Source: Rhodospirillales bacterium
GTDB taxonomy: Bacteria; Pseudomonadota; Alphaproteobacteria; Acetobacterales; Acetobacteraceae
Direction of reading: 5' to 3'
Length of the DNA: 64,000 nucleotides
NCBI GenBank assembly: GCA_025352665.1
Contig: JANXSM010000143.1
Span: forward strand, 62,001 to 126,000
Below are positions 18,906 to 27,863 of this stretch, piece after piece. The notes under the pieces were generated by a model, which was not told the DNA's origin, searched no databases, and saw nothing but the letters and a program-made list of their open reading frames with translations. The position numbers were made by a program, and so were the translations under genes. The first letter of the stretch is position 1. Every line of letters starts with the position of its first letter.

Positions 18906-20285
18906 CTATTTATCGAGGCCGAGAGGCAGCCAGACGGAGAATGTCGAGCCCCTGCCATCTTCGCTTTCGATGACCAATCGGCCACGGTGACGGTTGACGA
19001 TGTGTTTGACAATGGCAAGGCCGAGGCCGGTACCGCCAGGGCTGGCACCCGCGGCGCGGCTGCGGGCCTTGTCCACACGGTAGAAGCGCTCAGTCAGCCG
19101 CGGCACATGTTCGCGGGCGATGCCCCTGCCATCGTCGGTGACGGCGAGCACGATACCGGGCCGATTCGGCCAACGGCCCATCGGGTCGGCCTGGGCAACG
19201 CTAACCCGCAACAGGCCGTCGTCGCGGCCGTATTTCAATGCGTTATCCACAAGATTGATCACAACCTGCGCCAGCTGGTCCGAGTCGCCCTGGACCCGGG
19301 GGAGCGCCTGGTCGAGTTGCAGTTCGAGTCGAATCCGGCGTCCCTCAAGTCGTGGCTCGAAACCGGCGGCGATGGTTTCGACAAGGCTTGAGAGGTCGAC
19401 GCGTTCAGCCGGCAGCTGGTGCTCGGTGAGTTCGATGCGGCTGAGGCTGAGCAGGTCGTCGATCAGCCGGTTCATGCGCTCGGCCTGCTCCGCCATGATG
19501 GCGAGGAAACGCCGCTGGGCCGGTAGATCGTCGCTGGCGGGGCCCTGCAGCGTGGCAATGAAACCGATCAGGCTGGCCAATGGAGTGCGCAGCTCGTGGC
19601 TGGCATTGGCCACGAAATCGGCGCGCATGCGTTCCACGGCCCGCTCGCGCGTGCGGTCCGACAGCACGGCGATCGCCTGACCGCCATCGGCAAGCGGGGG
19701 ATCCATGTAGATGACGGTGGCGGAGACCTCTCGCGGCACCGGCACCGGCAGGGCGAAATCGGCTGAATGGGACGAGCGCTCGCTGTAGGCGCGCTCGATT
19801 GCGGCACGCAGGTCGGGGTGGCGGAGCACCGCCTGCATGTCGGCCCCATAGGCGGCGCGCGCTGCGGCGTTGGCGCGGCGGACCGAACGGTCGGCGCCGA
19901 GCACGAGGAGCGGGTCGGGCAGCCGTTCCACGATCGCCTCGTTGGAGCGGAGCAACTGGCCCACCATGGCGGCGCGGGAGGCCAGGGTGCGCGACAGCCG
20001 CTCGATGTTGCGGGTGACGCGCTCGATCGGCGGCAGGCGCGGGGCGCTGGCAGCAGCAGACAGCGCTGCCGCGTTTTCCAATGCCGCGTAGCGCAGGGTT
20101 TCGCCGAGGTATTCGAGATCGCGTACCCAAACGGCTGAGAGCACGGCAGCGCTGACCACGGTGATCGCGACGCCCACCAGTGCCGGTGGGCCAGCAAGGG
20201 CGCCCGTCAGAAACAGCGTGGCGAAAACAGCGACCGGCGGGCCTGCAATGGCGGACATCGCAGCCAGGAGATGTCCGAACCGCAT
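18906..20285 (-). CDS. PhoR-like sensor histidine kinase
   Basis: A 459-residue membrane kinase. Two hydrophobic segments fill the first 55 residues; a PAS-like sensor region follows at about 120-200 (LPDPLLVLGADRSVRRANAA). The HisKA phosphoacceptor is His230 in FVANASHELRTPLASL. The ATPase domain shows the N-box VVINLVDNALKYG, G1 DDGRGI and G2 GGTGLGLAIVKHI. The architecture matches PhoR, the phosphate-starvation sensor, but no phoB, pst or phoU gene is near, so the signal is unproven. It lies 13 bp upstream of the MAPEG gene and 4 bp after the LpoA-like gene. Confidence 0.82.
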   Translation of the reverse strand: MRFGHLLAAMSAIAGPPVAVFATLFLTGALAGPPALVGVAITVVSAAVLSAVWVRDLEYLGETLRYAALENAAALSAAASAPRLPPIERVTRNIERLSRTLASRAAMVGQLLRSNEAIVERLPDPLLVLGADRSVRRANAAARAAYGADMQAVLRHPDLRAAIERAYSERSSHSADFALPVPVPREVSATVIYMDPPLADGGQAIAVLSDRTRERAVERMRADFVANASHELRTPLASLIGFIATLQGPASDDLPAQRRFLAIMAEQAERMNRLIDDLLSLSRIELTEHQLPAERVDLSSLVETIAAGFEPRLEGRRIRLELQLDQALPRVQGDSDQLAQVVINLVDNALKYGRDDGLLRVSVAQADPMGRWPNRPGIVLAVTDDGRGIAREHVPRLTERFYRVDKARSRAAGASPGGTGLGLAIVKHIVNRHRGRLVIESEDGRGSTFSVWLPLGLDK

Positions 20286-20289
20286 CGTA

Positions 20290-21612
20290 TCAAATGCCGG
20301 GAGCGGCCATCGTGTCCGGAGCGCTGTCGATGATCTGGGCGCCACCGCGCTGGATCTGGAACACTGCGAGGCCACGGCGCACGGTGCCGTCCGGTTGTAA
20401 GGCGAGCACACCGTTCACGCCGGCGTAACCTTCGGGACGCGCGAGCGAGGCCTGGGAGAACCCGCCCCCCTGGGCCACCACACGGGCGATCGAAGCCGCG
20501 TCATAAGCGAGATCGGCCAGACCCGGCGCGGGGGTGCCGTATTTCGACGTGTATTGCTGGTCGAAGCTGCTGCGTGCGGCAGGGTCGGGTGCGGCATACC
20601 AGGCGCCGGACAGATCGGCCCCGCCCAAGGCTGCGGGATTGGCCCATAGGGCTGGACCGAGGATGCGAACATTGGAGCTGTCGACGTCATAGTACGGTAG
20701 CAGGCTGGCGATGACGTTGAGGCGTTCGCCGGTATCGGCCAGCAGCAGCGCATCGAATGGCGGCGGCGGAATGGCGCGGCGGGAGAGGTCGGCTGCCTCC
20801 TTGCGACCTTCAGCGTCATGGCGGGCGATGGCCGCTCGGCGCTGCGCTTCGATCGGGCCGCGACGGGCGGAATAGGCAGAAAGGTCGCGCACGGTGGCGT
20901 TGGCGGCCTGCATGCCGCTGTCGACCGTATGGATGTCGGGGCTGCCCGCTCCGGAGCTGATCAACGCCTGGGTGAGCGCCTGGCCCATGGCCGACCCATA
21001 GTCGTTCGGCGGGAGCAGCGCGGCGAAGCGCGACTTGCCCTGCGCCTGAGCCGCTGTAACCAACCGGCGGACCTGTTGCGCAGGGGTGAGGCCGAGCACC
21101 CAGACGCCGGGACGGGACTGGGTGGCATCCGTCGTGAAGGCGAGCACGGCGACCCCGGCGGCCGAGGCAGGGCCGGCGACCGCTGCGGTTTCGGTGTTGG
21201 TCAGCGGCCCCAGGATCAGGCCGGCGCCGGCGGCGATCGCGGATTGGGCGGCTGTGGCAGCCCCTTCGGGCGTGCCCTGGGTGTCCAACACATCCAACGG
21301 CGGCGAGCCCGGAACGGACAGGGCCAGCTGGGCGGCGCGGACCAAGGCCTGACCTCGCTCAGAATTGGCACCGCTGAGAGGCGCCAGGATCGCCACGCGC
21401 ATACCGGCCGGCGCTGTAGGATTGGCCACGATGGCGGTTGGGAATGTTGCGGGACCACCTGGCACGGACCCGCGCGAGGGTGCGTTCAGGCTATCGAGGC
21501 GCAAGGGGCTGGGCAGCGCCGAGGAGCGCACGGCCGAACCCGGGCCACCGTTGATGGCGCCACAGGCTGCCAGTGCTAGGGTTGCGACCAGGAGAGCCCA
21601 TGTCCCAGCCAT
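20290..21612 (-). CDS. LpoA-like penicillin-binding protein activator lipoprotein
   Basis: A 440-residue predicted outer-membrane lipoprotein. The signal MAGTWALLVATLALAACG ends in an LAAC lipobox. The rest is a periplasmic-binding-like domain: MRVAILAPLSGANSERGQAL, DTQGTPEGAATAAQSAIAAG, GLILGPLTNTETAAV and RFAALLPPNDYG. This is the fold of LpoA, which activates class-A peptidoglycan synthases, and of branched-chain amino-acid receptors. Gene order next to rsmI is conserved for LpoA-type proteins. The ATG at 21612 has GGAGG 11 bases upstream; its first 13 bases overlap the divergent rsmI coding region. Confidence 0.83.
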   Translation of the reverse strand: MAGTWALLVATLALAACGAINGGPGSAVRSSALPSPLRLDSLNAPSRGSVPGGPATFPTAIVANPTAPAGMRVAILAPLSGANSERGQALVRAAQLALSVPGSPPLDVLDTQGTPEGAATAAQSAIAAGAGLILGPLTNTETAAVAGPASAAGVAVLAFTTDATQSRPGVWVLGLTPAQQVRRLVTAAQAQGKSRFAALLPPNDYGSAMGQALTQALISSGAGSPDIHTVDSGMQAANATVRDLSAYSARRGPIEAQRRAAIARHDAEGRKEAADLSRRAIPPPPFDALLLADTGERLNVIASLLPYYDVDSSNVRILGPALWANPAALGGADLSGAWYAAPDPAARSSFDQQYTSKYGTPAPGLADLAYDAASIARVVAQGGGFSQASLARPEGYAGVNGVLALQPDGTVRRGLAVFQIQRGGAQIIDSAPDTMAAPGI

Positions 21613-22589
21613 TCGCAGCCGAACCTCCAGCCGATTCCCCAGCTGATCTTGGGGACAGTCCGGAGTCGCAGCCAGACGAAGTCGCATCATCCCTCGATCC
21701 TTTGTTCGCAAACCAAGACCAGAACGCAGCAGAGACGAAAAAGTCGCCGCCACCCAATGGTCTTGTGCTGGTTTCCACCCCGATCGGCAATCTCGGCGAT
21801 ATGACACCACGTGCCGTCGCCGTGTTGAAGGCGTCCGATCTCATTTTGTGCGAGGACACCAGGGTGAGTGGCCGGTTGCTCGCGCATTATGACATCCGTG
21901 TGCGGATGGCGCCGCTGCACGATCACAACGAGGAGGGTAGGATCGCACCACTGCTGGCGATGTTGCGCGAGGGTAAGCGGCTTGCACTGATTTCAGATGC
22001 GGGCATGCCGCTGGTGTCCGATCCTGGCTTTCGGTTGGTTCGCGCGGCGCTGGCCGAGGGACTGCCGGTGGGCGGCGTGCCCGGCGCCAATGCCGCCATG
22101 TTGGCGCTGGTGCTGTCGGGCCTACCGCCGCAACCCTTTCTGTTTCTCGGGTTTCCGCCACCCCGGCAGGCAGCGCGACGGGCCAGTTTCGCCTCGCTGC
22201 GGGCGGCCGAGCGGGCCGGTTTGGCGGCCACGTTGCTGTATTACGAGGCACCACATCGGCTGGCGGAGACATTGGCCGATCTGGCGGCGGTGTTCGGGGA
22301 GCGACCGGCGGCCGTGGCGCGCGAACTGACCAAGCGTTTCGAAGAAGTGCGACGGGACACCCTCCCCGGCCTGGCCGCGCATTATGCCATTGCTGCCGCG
22401 CGCGGCGAGATCACCATCGTGGTGGGACCACCGGCCGACGAGGAGACATCGGAACCTGATCTGGATGCGTTGTTGAAGCGAGCCCTGGCAGAGGTCTCGG
22501 TCAAGGAGGCGGTGGCACAGGTCACCGCCGCGACCGGTTTGCCGCGTAAGCAGGTCTATGCGCGGGCGCTGGCACTGTCTGGCGCATAG
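21600..22589 (+). CDS. rsmI: 16S rRNA (cytidine1402-2'-O)-methyltransferase RsmI
   Basis: A 329-residue tetrapyrrole-methylase-fold enzyme that 2'-O-methylates C1402 in the decoding centre of 16S rRNA. Motifs are LVLVSTPIGNLGDMTPRAV, LILCEDTRVSGRLL, LISDAGMPLVSDPG and LLYYEAPHRLAETL. The roughly 50-residue N-terminal extension before the conserved core is low-complexity, so initiation could occur later, but ATG 21600 has GGAG 6 bases upstream. The first codons overlap the start of the divergent LpoA-like gene. It is convergent with the protease gene after 13 bp. Confidence 0.93.
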   Translation: MSQPFAAEPPADSPADLGDSPESQPDEVASSLDPLFANQDQNAAETKKSPPPNGLVLVSTPIGNLGDMTPRAVAVLKASDLILCEDTRVSGRLLAHYDIRVRMAPLHDHNEEGRIAPLLAMLREGKRLALISDAGMPLVSDPGFRLVRAALAEGLPVGGVPGANAAMLALVLSGLPPQPFLFLGFPPPRQAARRASFASLRAAERAGLAATLLYYEAPHRLAETLADLAAVFGERPAAVARELTKRFEEVRRDTLPGLAAHYAIAAARGEITIVVGPPADEETSEPDLDALLKRALAEVSVKEAVAQVTAATGLPRKQVYARALALSGA

Positions 22590-22602
22590 TCAGGGTGCAT
22601 GG

Positions 22603-25600
22603 TCAGGGCGCACAGGGCCGCGGCTGCAATGTCTCAATCGCAGCCATCAGCTGTGGGTCTTCGCCACGGGCCCAGGCCTGGGGATCGTTGGGAACCGGCA
22701 CGTCCGGCGCCACATCGCGGTTCTCGAGCAGCGCGCCGTCGAGCTGCCGCATCGGCAGTTCGGGGATGCCATAGACGAGGCCGGGCAACAGGTCGGGCGT
22801 GACCCACCATACCGCGGTGCCGGTGCCGGCCGTGGCTTCCCCGACCAGCTTGCCGAGGCCAAGCGCACGATAGGCAAAAGGAAACACTGAGCCGTCCGAA
22901 TAGCTGGCACCGTTCATGATCACGACCGATGCGCGGGTCCATCGGTCTCGCGGCTCCGTTTGGGCCGGGCCGCCGCGCGGCGGTTGGAAATCGGCGTAAG
23001 GACGGCCGGACAGCAGAGTGACCAACATGTTGTGCAGGTCGCCGCCGGAATTGTTGCGTTCGTCCACCACCAGGCCGGCGGCGTCGCTGTAGCGGCCGAA
23101 CAGATCGCTGAAGGCGTTGCGAAAATTTCGCCCGTTCATGGCCGGTAGCCACAGATAGCCTAGCTTGCCACAGGATTTCTCCGCGACCAGCGCGCGATTG
23201 CGGGCCACCCAGCGATTGGTGGCGTAGATCGAGGTTTCGACAGATTGCGGAACAGGCACGCGGGTTTCGAAGATTCGCACGGGATTTGGAGTCGCCGCGT
23301 CCGGGTGGATGAAACCGATGGTGGTGAGTTGGCCGCTGCGACCGCGCAGGGCACGACGGATGCCGCCCTGGGCTGCAATGTCCGCCCCGTCGACGGTCAT
23401 GATGACGTCGCCTGGGCGCAGGGCCGTTCCAGGTGTGTCGAACGGACCGGACTGCAGGATCTCGGTCACACGCATGCCTGGCCCGGCATAGCGCTCGTCG
23501 TAAAACAGGCCAAGGGAGGCGACCGCCTCTTGCGGAGGAACGCTGCTTCGCACGAAGCTTCCGGTATGAGAGGCGTTCAAGGCGCCCGCCATTTCGGACA
23601 GCAGTTCGGCGAGATCCGCGGTGTCGCCGAGCGCTGCCAGGCGTGGCTGCATGGTGCGGCGCAGACCGGGCCAGTCGATCCCTTTAAAGGTTGGATCGTA
23701 GAATTTCAGCTGCGTCAGTTTCCACAGTTGATCGAAGGTTGCCTGGCGGACGGCTGCGTCGTTGTGGGAGGCATCGACTGCGAGCGAAATCACCCGGCTG
23801 GCATTTTTGGCGACGTCTACCTCGACCAGGCCTGTGGGGCTGAGAAAGTACAGATGTGACAGATCCTTGGAGGCGCGGATCGGCCCGCGCGCCCAAGGTA
23901 GCACAGAAAACATGATCCGGCGGCGGTTGGTGCGGGTGTCGTAGACCAAGCCGTTGAGTTGCTGCCCGCTGCCATCGGGTGCGCTGGCCTGCTCGATGGT
24001 GAGCAGGCTCACGCCATCCGGCAGCATCGTGGCGAAACGTGCGTTGGTCGGCTGGCTCGGCAGCGTTAGAGGACGGGTTTCGAAGCCGTCCGGCTCCAAG
24101 GGACCGGGCGAGGCGGTCGGGAGCGCGCCGGACACACTGGCGGCGGCGGCCAGCGGTGTGCCGTCCGGATTGAGAGGGACGCGCAGGCGCTGGCGAAACA
24201 CATCGCGCGCCGCACGGGAGGTGAAGACGGCCTGGGTGTCGGCGCGGGTGATGGCGTCAGAGGGTACGCGTAGATTATCGGCATCGGTGAGCCAGGTCAG
24301 CACACCGCCATCCAAGCTCCAGTTGCCACCGTATTGCTCCTCGCCGGATGGTGCCACGCGGCGGGCGAGCTGCTTCCCGTCGGCTGGCACGACGACGACG
24401 TTGTCGATATGCGCCGTGGGCTGAACGAGGGTTGCGATCCACTGACTGTCCGGCGACCACGACAGCCACCAGCCGCGGTCGGAGTAGAGGAAGAACTGGC
24501 CCTTTGGCAGCACCTCGGTTTCGTGGCCGTCGGCGAGAGTGCGCACCACGACGGCATCGCGGTTGGTGACGAAGGCGAGTTGCTTGCCGTCTGGCGAAAT
24601 GGTGGGGAACAGCGGGTCGTCCAGACCAGTGCGCAGCAGCTGCTCGGTCAGCGGGGCGGCGTCGTAGAAGCTTTTATCGCTCTCGGCGAGGCGCTGCTCA
24701 TAGAGTTGCCAATGGCCGTCGCGCTCGGCGGTGTAGATCAGGCTGCGACCGTCGGCGGTGAAGTTGGGGCTGCGCTCCTCGCCAGGCGTATTGGTGATGC
24801 GACGGGTGACACGGCCGTCGATCGTTGCGATGTACAGGTCGCCGCGCGCGACCAGCGCCACTTCGCGACCGTTGGGAGAGACGGCGAAGTCGGTGAAATC
24901 GGCCGTGCGGGTCTGGCTGTCGGAGGGAAAACTCGCAGCCCCGATATGCACGCTCACCTGCTCCGGCGTCGCGGCACCGGCATGCAGGCGCCAGAGCAGG
25001 CCGGCCTGGGAGAAGGCGATGTCGCCGTTGGCCGAGACAGAGAGCGTGCGTACGGCCTCGCCGGTGAAATGCGTGAGCTGGACCGGCGCCGTGCCGTCAG
25101 CCCGCATGCGCCACACATTGAGCGAGCCCGAGCGCTCCGCCAGGAACAGGATCGTGCCATCCGGCGCCCAGACCGCATCGCGGCTTTCGGTCCGCGCGTT
25201 GGTGAGCTTGGTGTGGGCGCCGGTTGGCCCGTCGTAGCGCCAGATCTGGCGGACGCTGTCGGACACCTGGTGCTGGCGCATCGGCTGCTCGACGGCCGCA
25301 CTGGTGTAGACGATCGCCGTGGCGTCGGCGTTCCAGCGTGCGTTCATGGCGGCGTTGGGCAGCACCATCGTTTCGCGGCCACCGTTGAGTGGCACCTGGT
25401 AGAGCTGGTTGCGCGGCTCACCGAAGCTGGGGGCGGGAAAGGTCTGCACGGCATCGCCCAACAGGCCCGCCGTATACAGCACGGCTCGCCCGTCCGGGGT
25501 GAAGCCAGTGGGGATCTCCGGCGTCGAATCCCAGGTCAGCCTGCGGGCATCGCCGCCCTGGACGGAGGCTGCGAACAGGTTGGACACGCCGTAACGGTCG

Positions 25601-25863
25601 GCCGCAAACACGATGGTGGCGCCATCCGGCGACCAGACCGGGTTGTTGGCGTGCACCCCCGCCTGTGTCAGCGGCAGGGCGGTGCCTCCAACGGCAGGCA
25701 CCGTCCAGATCTGACCTTGGAAGCGAAACGCGATCCGGCTGCCGTCGGGAGAGATGGCGGGATCGCGCAGCCAGATCGGCTCGGCCGCCGTCACCGGGGT
25801 TGTTAGGCCGAGAACGAACAACGCGGCGGCGAGGCGCAAAAAACCAAAACCCAAACCAAACAC
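22603..25863 (-). CDS. Secreted Tricorn-like S41 peptidase
   Basis: A protein of about 1086 residues. A signal peptide (residues about 1-26, ending PVTAAEP) is followed by a long TolB/WD40-like propeller region with repeated SPDG-type blades, a PDZ domain (GTALRPGDVIMTVDGADI) and a C-terminal S41 peptidase domain (LVVDERNNSGGDLHN; catalytic Ser in MNGASYSDGSVFPF; TAGTGTAVWW). Tricorn-type proteases degrade oligopeptides; a periplasmic copy may recycle peptides. The reading frame is open to 26001, but the signal peptide places initiation at GTG 25863 or TTG 25854, just after GAGGGAG. It is divergent from the flavin reductase gene. Confidence 0.88.
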   Translation of the reverse strand: MFGLGFGFLRLAAALFVLGLTTPVTAAEPIWLRDPAISPDGSRIAFRFQGQIWTVPAVGGTALPLTQAGVHANNPVWSPDGATIVFAADRYGVSNLFAASVQGGDARRLTWDSTPEIPTGFTPDGRAVLYTAGLLGDAVQTFPAPSFGEPRNQLYQVPLNGGRETMVLPNAAMNARWNADATAIVYTSAAVEQPMRQHQVSDSVRQIWRYDGPTGAHTKLTNARTESRDAVWAPDGTILFLAERSGSLNVWRMRADGTAPVQLTHFTGEAVRTLSVSANGDIAFSQAGLLWRLHAGAATPEQVSVHIGAASFPSDSQTRTADFTDFAVSPNGREVALVARGDLYIATIDGRVTRRITNTPGEERSPNFTADGRSLIYTAERDGHWQLYEQRLAESDKSFYDAAPLTEQLLRTGLDDPLFPTISPDGKQLAFVTNRDAVVVRTLADGHETEVLPKGQFFLYSDRGWWLSWSPDSQWIATLVQPTAHIDNVVVVPADGKQLARRVAPSGEEQYGGNWSLDGGVLTWLTDADNLRVPSDAITRADTQAVFTSRAARDVFRQRLRVPLNPDGTPLAAAASVSGALPTASPGPLEPDGFETRPLTLPSQPTNARFATMLPDGVSLLTIEQASAPDGSGQQLNGLVYDTRTNRRRIMFSVLPWARGPIRASKDLSHLYFLSPTGLVEVDVAKNASRVISLAVDASHNDAAVRQATFDQLWKLTQLKFYDPTFKGIDWPGLRRTMQPRLAALGDTADLAELLSEMAGALNASHTGSFVRSSVPPQEAVASLGLFYDERYAGPGMRVTEILQSGPFDTPGTALRPGDVIMTVDGADIAAQGGIRRALRGRSGQLTTIGFIHPDAATPNPVRIFETRVPVPQSVETSIYATNRWVARNRALVAEKSCGKLGYLWLPAMNGRNFRNAFSDLFGRYSDAAGLVVDERNNSGGDLHNMLVTLLSGRPYADFQPPRGGPAQTEPRDRWTRASVVIMNGASYSDGSVFPFAYRALGLGKLVGEATAGTGTAVWWVTPDLLPGLVYGIPELPMRQLDGALLENRDVAPDVPVPNDPQAWARGEDPQLMAAIETLQPRPCAP

Positions 25864-25943
25864 TCCCTCAATGGCGCCGGACGCTGTCGCACAAGTCTGC
25901 CGAGTGCGGCACACTCCTGCCAACCGCAAAGAGGCTGGACACC

Positions 25944-26570
25944 ATGAGCTCCGACGAAAATTCGTATTTTTACGAGCCAGCCAAGGGTCACGGCCTGCCA
26001 CATGATCCGTTCAATGCCATTGTCGGGCCGCGGCCGATCGGCTGGGTTTCGACCAAAAGTGCTGCGGGCCTGCTGAATCTGGCACCCTACAGCTTCTTCA
26101 ATGCGTTCAACTACACGCCGCCGATCATCGGGTTTTCCAGCACGAGTGCGAAGGACAGCGTGCGCAATGTGCGCGAGACCGGTGAATTCGTGTGGAACCT
26201 GGCCACGAAAGACGTCGCCGAGCAGATGAACGCCACCAGTGCCTCGGTATCGCCGGAGACCGATGAATTCGCTCTGTCGGGGCTGACGCCGATCGCGTCG
26301 ACCATCGTCGCGGTGCCGCGGGTGGCAGAGGCGCGTGTGAGCTTCGAGTGCAAGCTGACCGAGATCGTCGCACTGAAGTCATACTCGGGAGCCGCCACGC
26401 CTGCCTTTCTGGTGCTGGGCGAGGTCGTTGGCGTCCACATCCGCCAGTCGCTGCTGAAGGATGGAGTGTTCGACACGTTCGGTGCCGGCATCATCCTGCG
26501 CGCCGGCGGTCCAAGTGCCTATGCTCTGATCACGCCGGAAAGCCGCTTTGACATGCGGCGGCCCGCTTAG
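25944..26570 (+). CDS. Flavin reductase domain protein (FMN-binding split barrel)
   Basis: A 208-residue protein of the flavin reductase-like family, binding FMN and often supplying reduced flavin to a monooxygenase. Family motifs are PFNAIVGPRPIGWVSTKSA, NLAPYSFFNAFNYTPPIIGF and FVWNLATKDVAEQMN. GAGG at 25931-25934 precedes the ATG. No partner oxygenase is adjacent. Its TAG stop lies in the first bases of a palindromic element, so the last codon is at the insertion boundary. Confidence 0.87.
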   Translation: MSSDENSYFYEPAKGHGLPHDPFNAIVGPRPIGWVSTKSAAGLLNLAPYSFFNAFNYTPPIIGFSSTSAKDSVRNVRETGEFVWNLATKDVAEQMNATSASVSPETDEFALSGLTPIASTIVAVPRVAEARVSFECKLTEIVALKSYSGAATPAFLVLGEVVGVHIRQSLLKDGVFDTFGAGIILRAGGPSAYALITPESRFDMRRPA

Positions 26571-26650
26571 AGCGGGATGACGTCTGATAGGCGACGTCAT
26601 CCCGCTCTAGAATCTTATCGCTTCGTTTACCAGAAGCGACAAGACTCTAG
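26567..26650 (+). repeat. Modular palindromic element, copy 2: two 44-bp hairpins sharing a CTAG
   Basis: Hairpin A is 26567-26610: arms TAGAGCGGGATGACGTC and its exact complement, loop TGATAGGC. Hairpin B is 26607-26650 in inverse orientation: 18-base arms, two A/C mismatches (G-U wobbles on one strand), loop TGGTAAAC on the minus strand. The two share CTAG at 26607-26610. The arm sequences of A and B differ, but length (18-8-18) and loop type are the same. TAG at 26568-26570 ends the flavin reductase gene and CTA at 26647-26649 ends the convergent Gfo/Idh fragment. The 63-bp module is absent here. Confidence 0.85.
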
Positions 26651-27135
26651 CTACCCACCACTCGGGCGCCCTCCAGGAACGGGTACTGGGCGGGGTCGAA
26701 CTTCGTCCAGATCCGTTCGGGGCCGAACGGCAGCGGTGCGCAGTCCGGGCAGGCCACGTCGGAGACGAGAGAGACCAGCTCCACCGGCATTACGGTCTTC
26801 AGCGAGACATTGGCGCCGATGCCGACCATGGCGGAGTAGGCACCCGCGCGTTCGTCGGCGACATGGCCGTATTCGTCGTTGCTGGGCAGGCCGAACAGGC
26901 GGCGCAGCATCACCTTGTCGCCGCCGCTGTGGGGGCTTTGGTTGCCGGCGGGCAAGGCGAGTTCAAGCGCGGGTTCGAAATGCGGCTGCACCACGATGCG
27001 GTTTTCTTCTGGTAGCGCCGGGCGGACCAGGCTGCCGTCATGCTGGACATAGGCGCGCTCGATCTGCTCCACGGGCTGCCCGGTGTAGGCGCTGTGTTCG
27101 GCGACGCGCAGTGCTGCGCGTCCGGTGGCATTCAA
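26647..27135 (-). pseudogene. 3' fragment of a Gfo/Idh/MocA-type oxidoreductase
   Basis: About 162 codons that resemble only the C-terminal substrate-binding half of Gfo/Idh/MocA dehydrogenases: NATGRAALRVAEHSAYTGQP, HSGGDKVMLRRLFGLPSNDE and AYSAMVGIGANVSLKTVMPV. The NAD-binding GxGxxG half is missing and the frame runs straight into the end of the permease gene. A TTG at 27135 overlaps the permease stop (TTGA), so some translation by coupling is possible. Most likely it is the remnant of a gene whose 5' half was deleted. The stop is supplied by the repeat element. Confidence 0.6.
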
Positions 27136-27863
27136 CGCAAGGCTAGCTGCAAGCCGAGCAGGACGAGCCCTGCGAAGAAGCAGCGGCGGAACACCGGGGG
27201 GGCTATGCGATTGCGCAGCCACTGGCCGGCGAACATGCCGGCGAGGGCTGGAACCAGCGCGAGGCTGGAAGCGAGTATCAGCGGCCGATCGAACGCGCCG
27301 CCGCCGGCGAGGTCGGCGGCAAGCACGATGGTCGACGTGGTGAAGGACAGGCCGAGCGCCTGGATCAGATCTTCGCGGTCGAGGCCGATGCCTTGCAGAT
27401 AGGGAACGGCCGGGATCATGAACACCCCCGTTGCGGCCGTGACCAGGCCTGTGGCGAGACCGACCAGAGGGCCGAGGATCGGCTCCACGCGCGGCGGGAC
27501 GTTGGGGCGCCAGGCCAGCAGGCCGACGATGCCATAGAGCGTCAGCACAAGACCAAGCCCGGTGCGGGCGCGGCCGCCGGTGTCACCCGCGAGCCAGCCG
27601 GCGCCGATCAGGCTGCCGATAATGATGCCGCCCAGCATCGGCCAGAGCCTTCGAAGCAGCTTCTTGAAGTCCGGCCCGGTGGCGAGCTGCCAGACGTTGG
27701 TGACGGCGGAGGGGACGATCAGCAAGGCTGCGGCGTGGGCGGGTGCCATCATCAGGCCGAGCAACCCGACGCCGACGGCGGGCAGGCCCAGGCCGATCAC
27801 GCCCTTGATGAACCCAGCCAACAGGAACACTGCGGTGGCTGCGATCAGCTGGTCGTTGGTCAC
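27132..27863 (-). CDS. TauE/SafE family sulfite/sulfonate exporter-like permease
   Basis: A 243-residue membrane protein with seven to eight hydrophobic segments in the twofold TauE/SafE pattern: LLAGFIKGVIGLGLPAVGVG near the N-terminus and GLVTAATGVFMIPAVPYLQ in the second half. Members export sulfite, sulfoacetate or other small organosulfur anions. The start is GTG at 27863, overlapping the upstream SDR stop by four bases (GTGA), so the two are coupled. Substrate is unknown. Confidence 0.87.
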   Translation of the reverse strand: MTNDQLIAATAVFLLAGFIKGVIGLGLPAVGVGLLGLMMAPAHAAALLIVPSAVTNVWQLATGPDFKKLLRRLWPMLGGIIIGSLIGAGWLAGDTGGRARTGLGLVLTLYGIVGLLAWRPNVPPRVEPILGPLVGLATGLVTAATGVFMIPAVPYLQGIGLDREDLIQALGLSFTTSTIVLAADLAGGGAFDRPLILASSLALVPALAGMFAGQWLRNRIAPPVFRRCFFAGLVLLGLQLALR

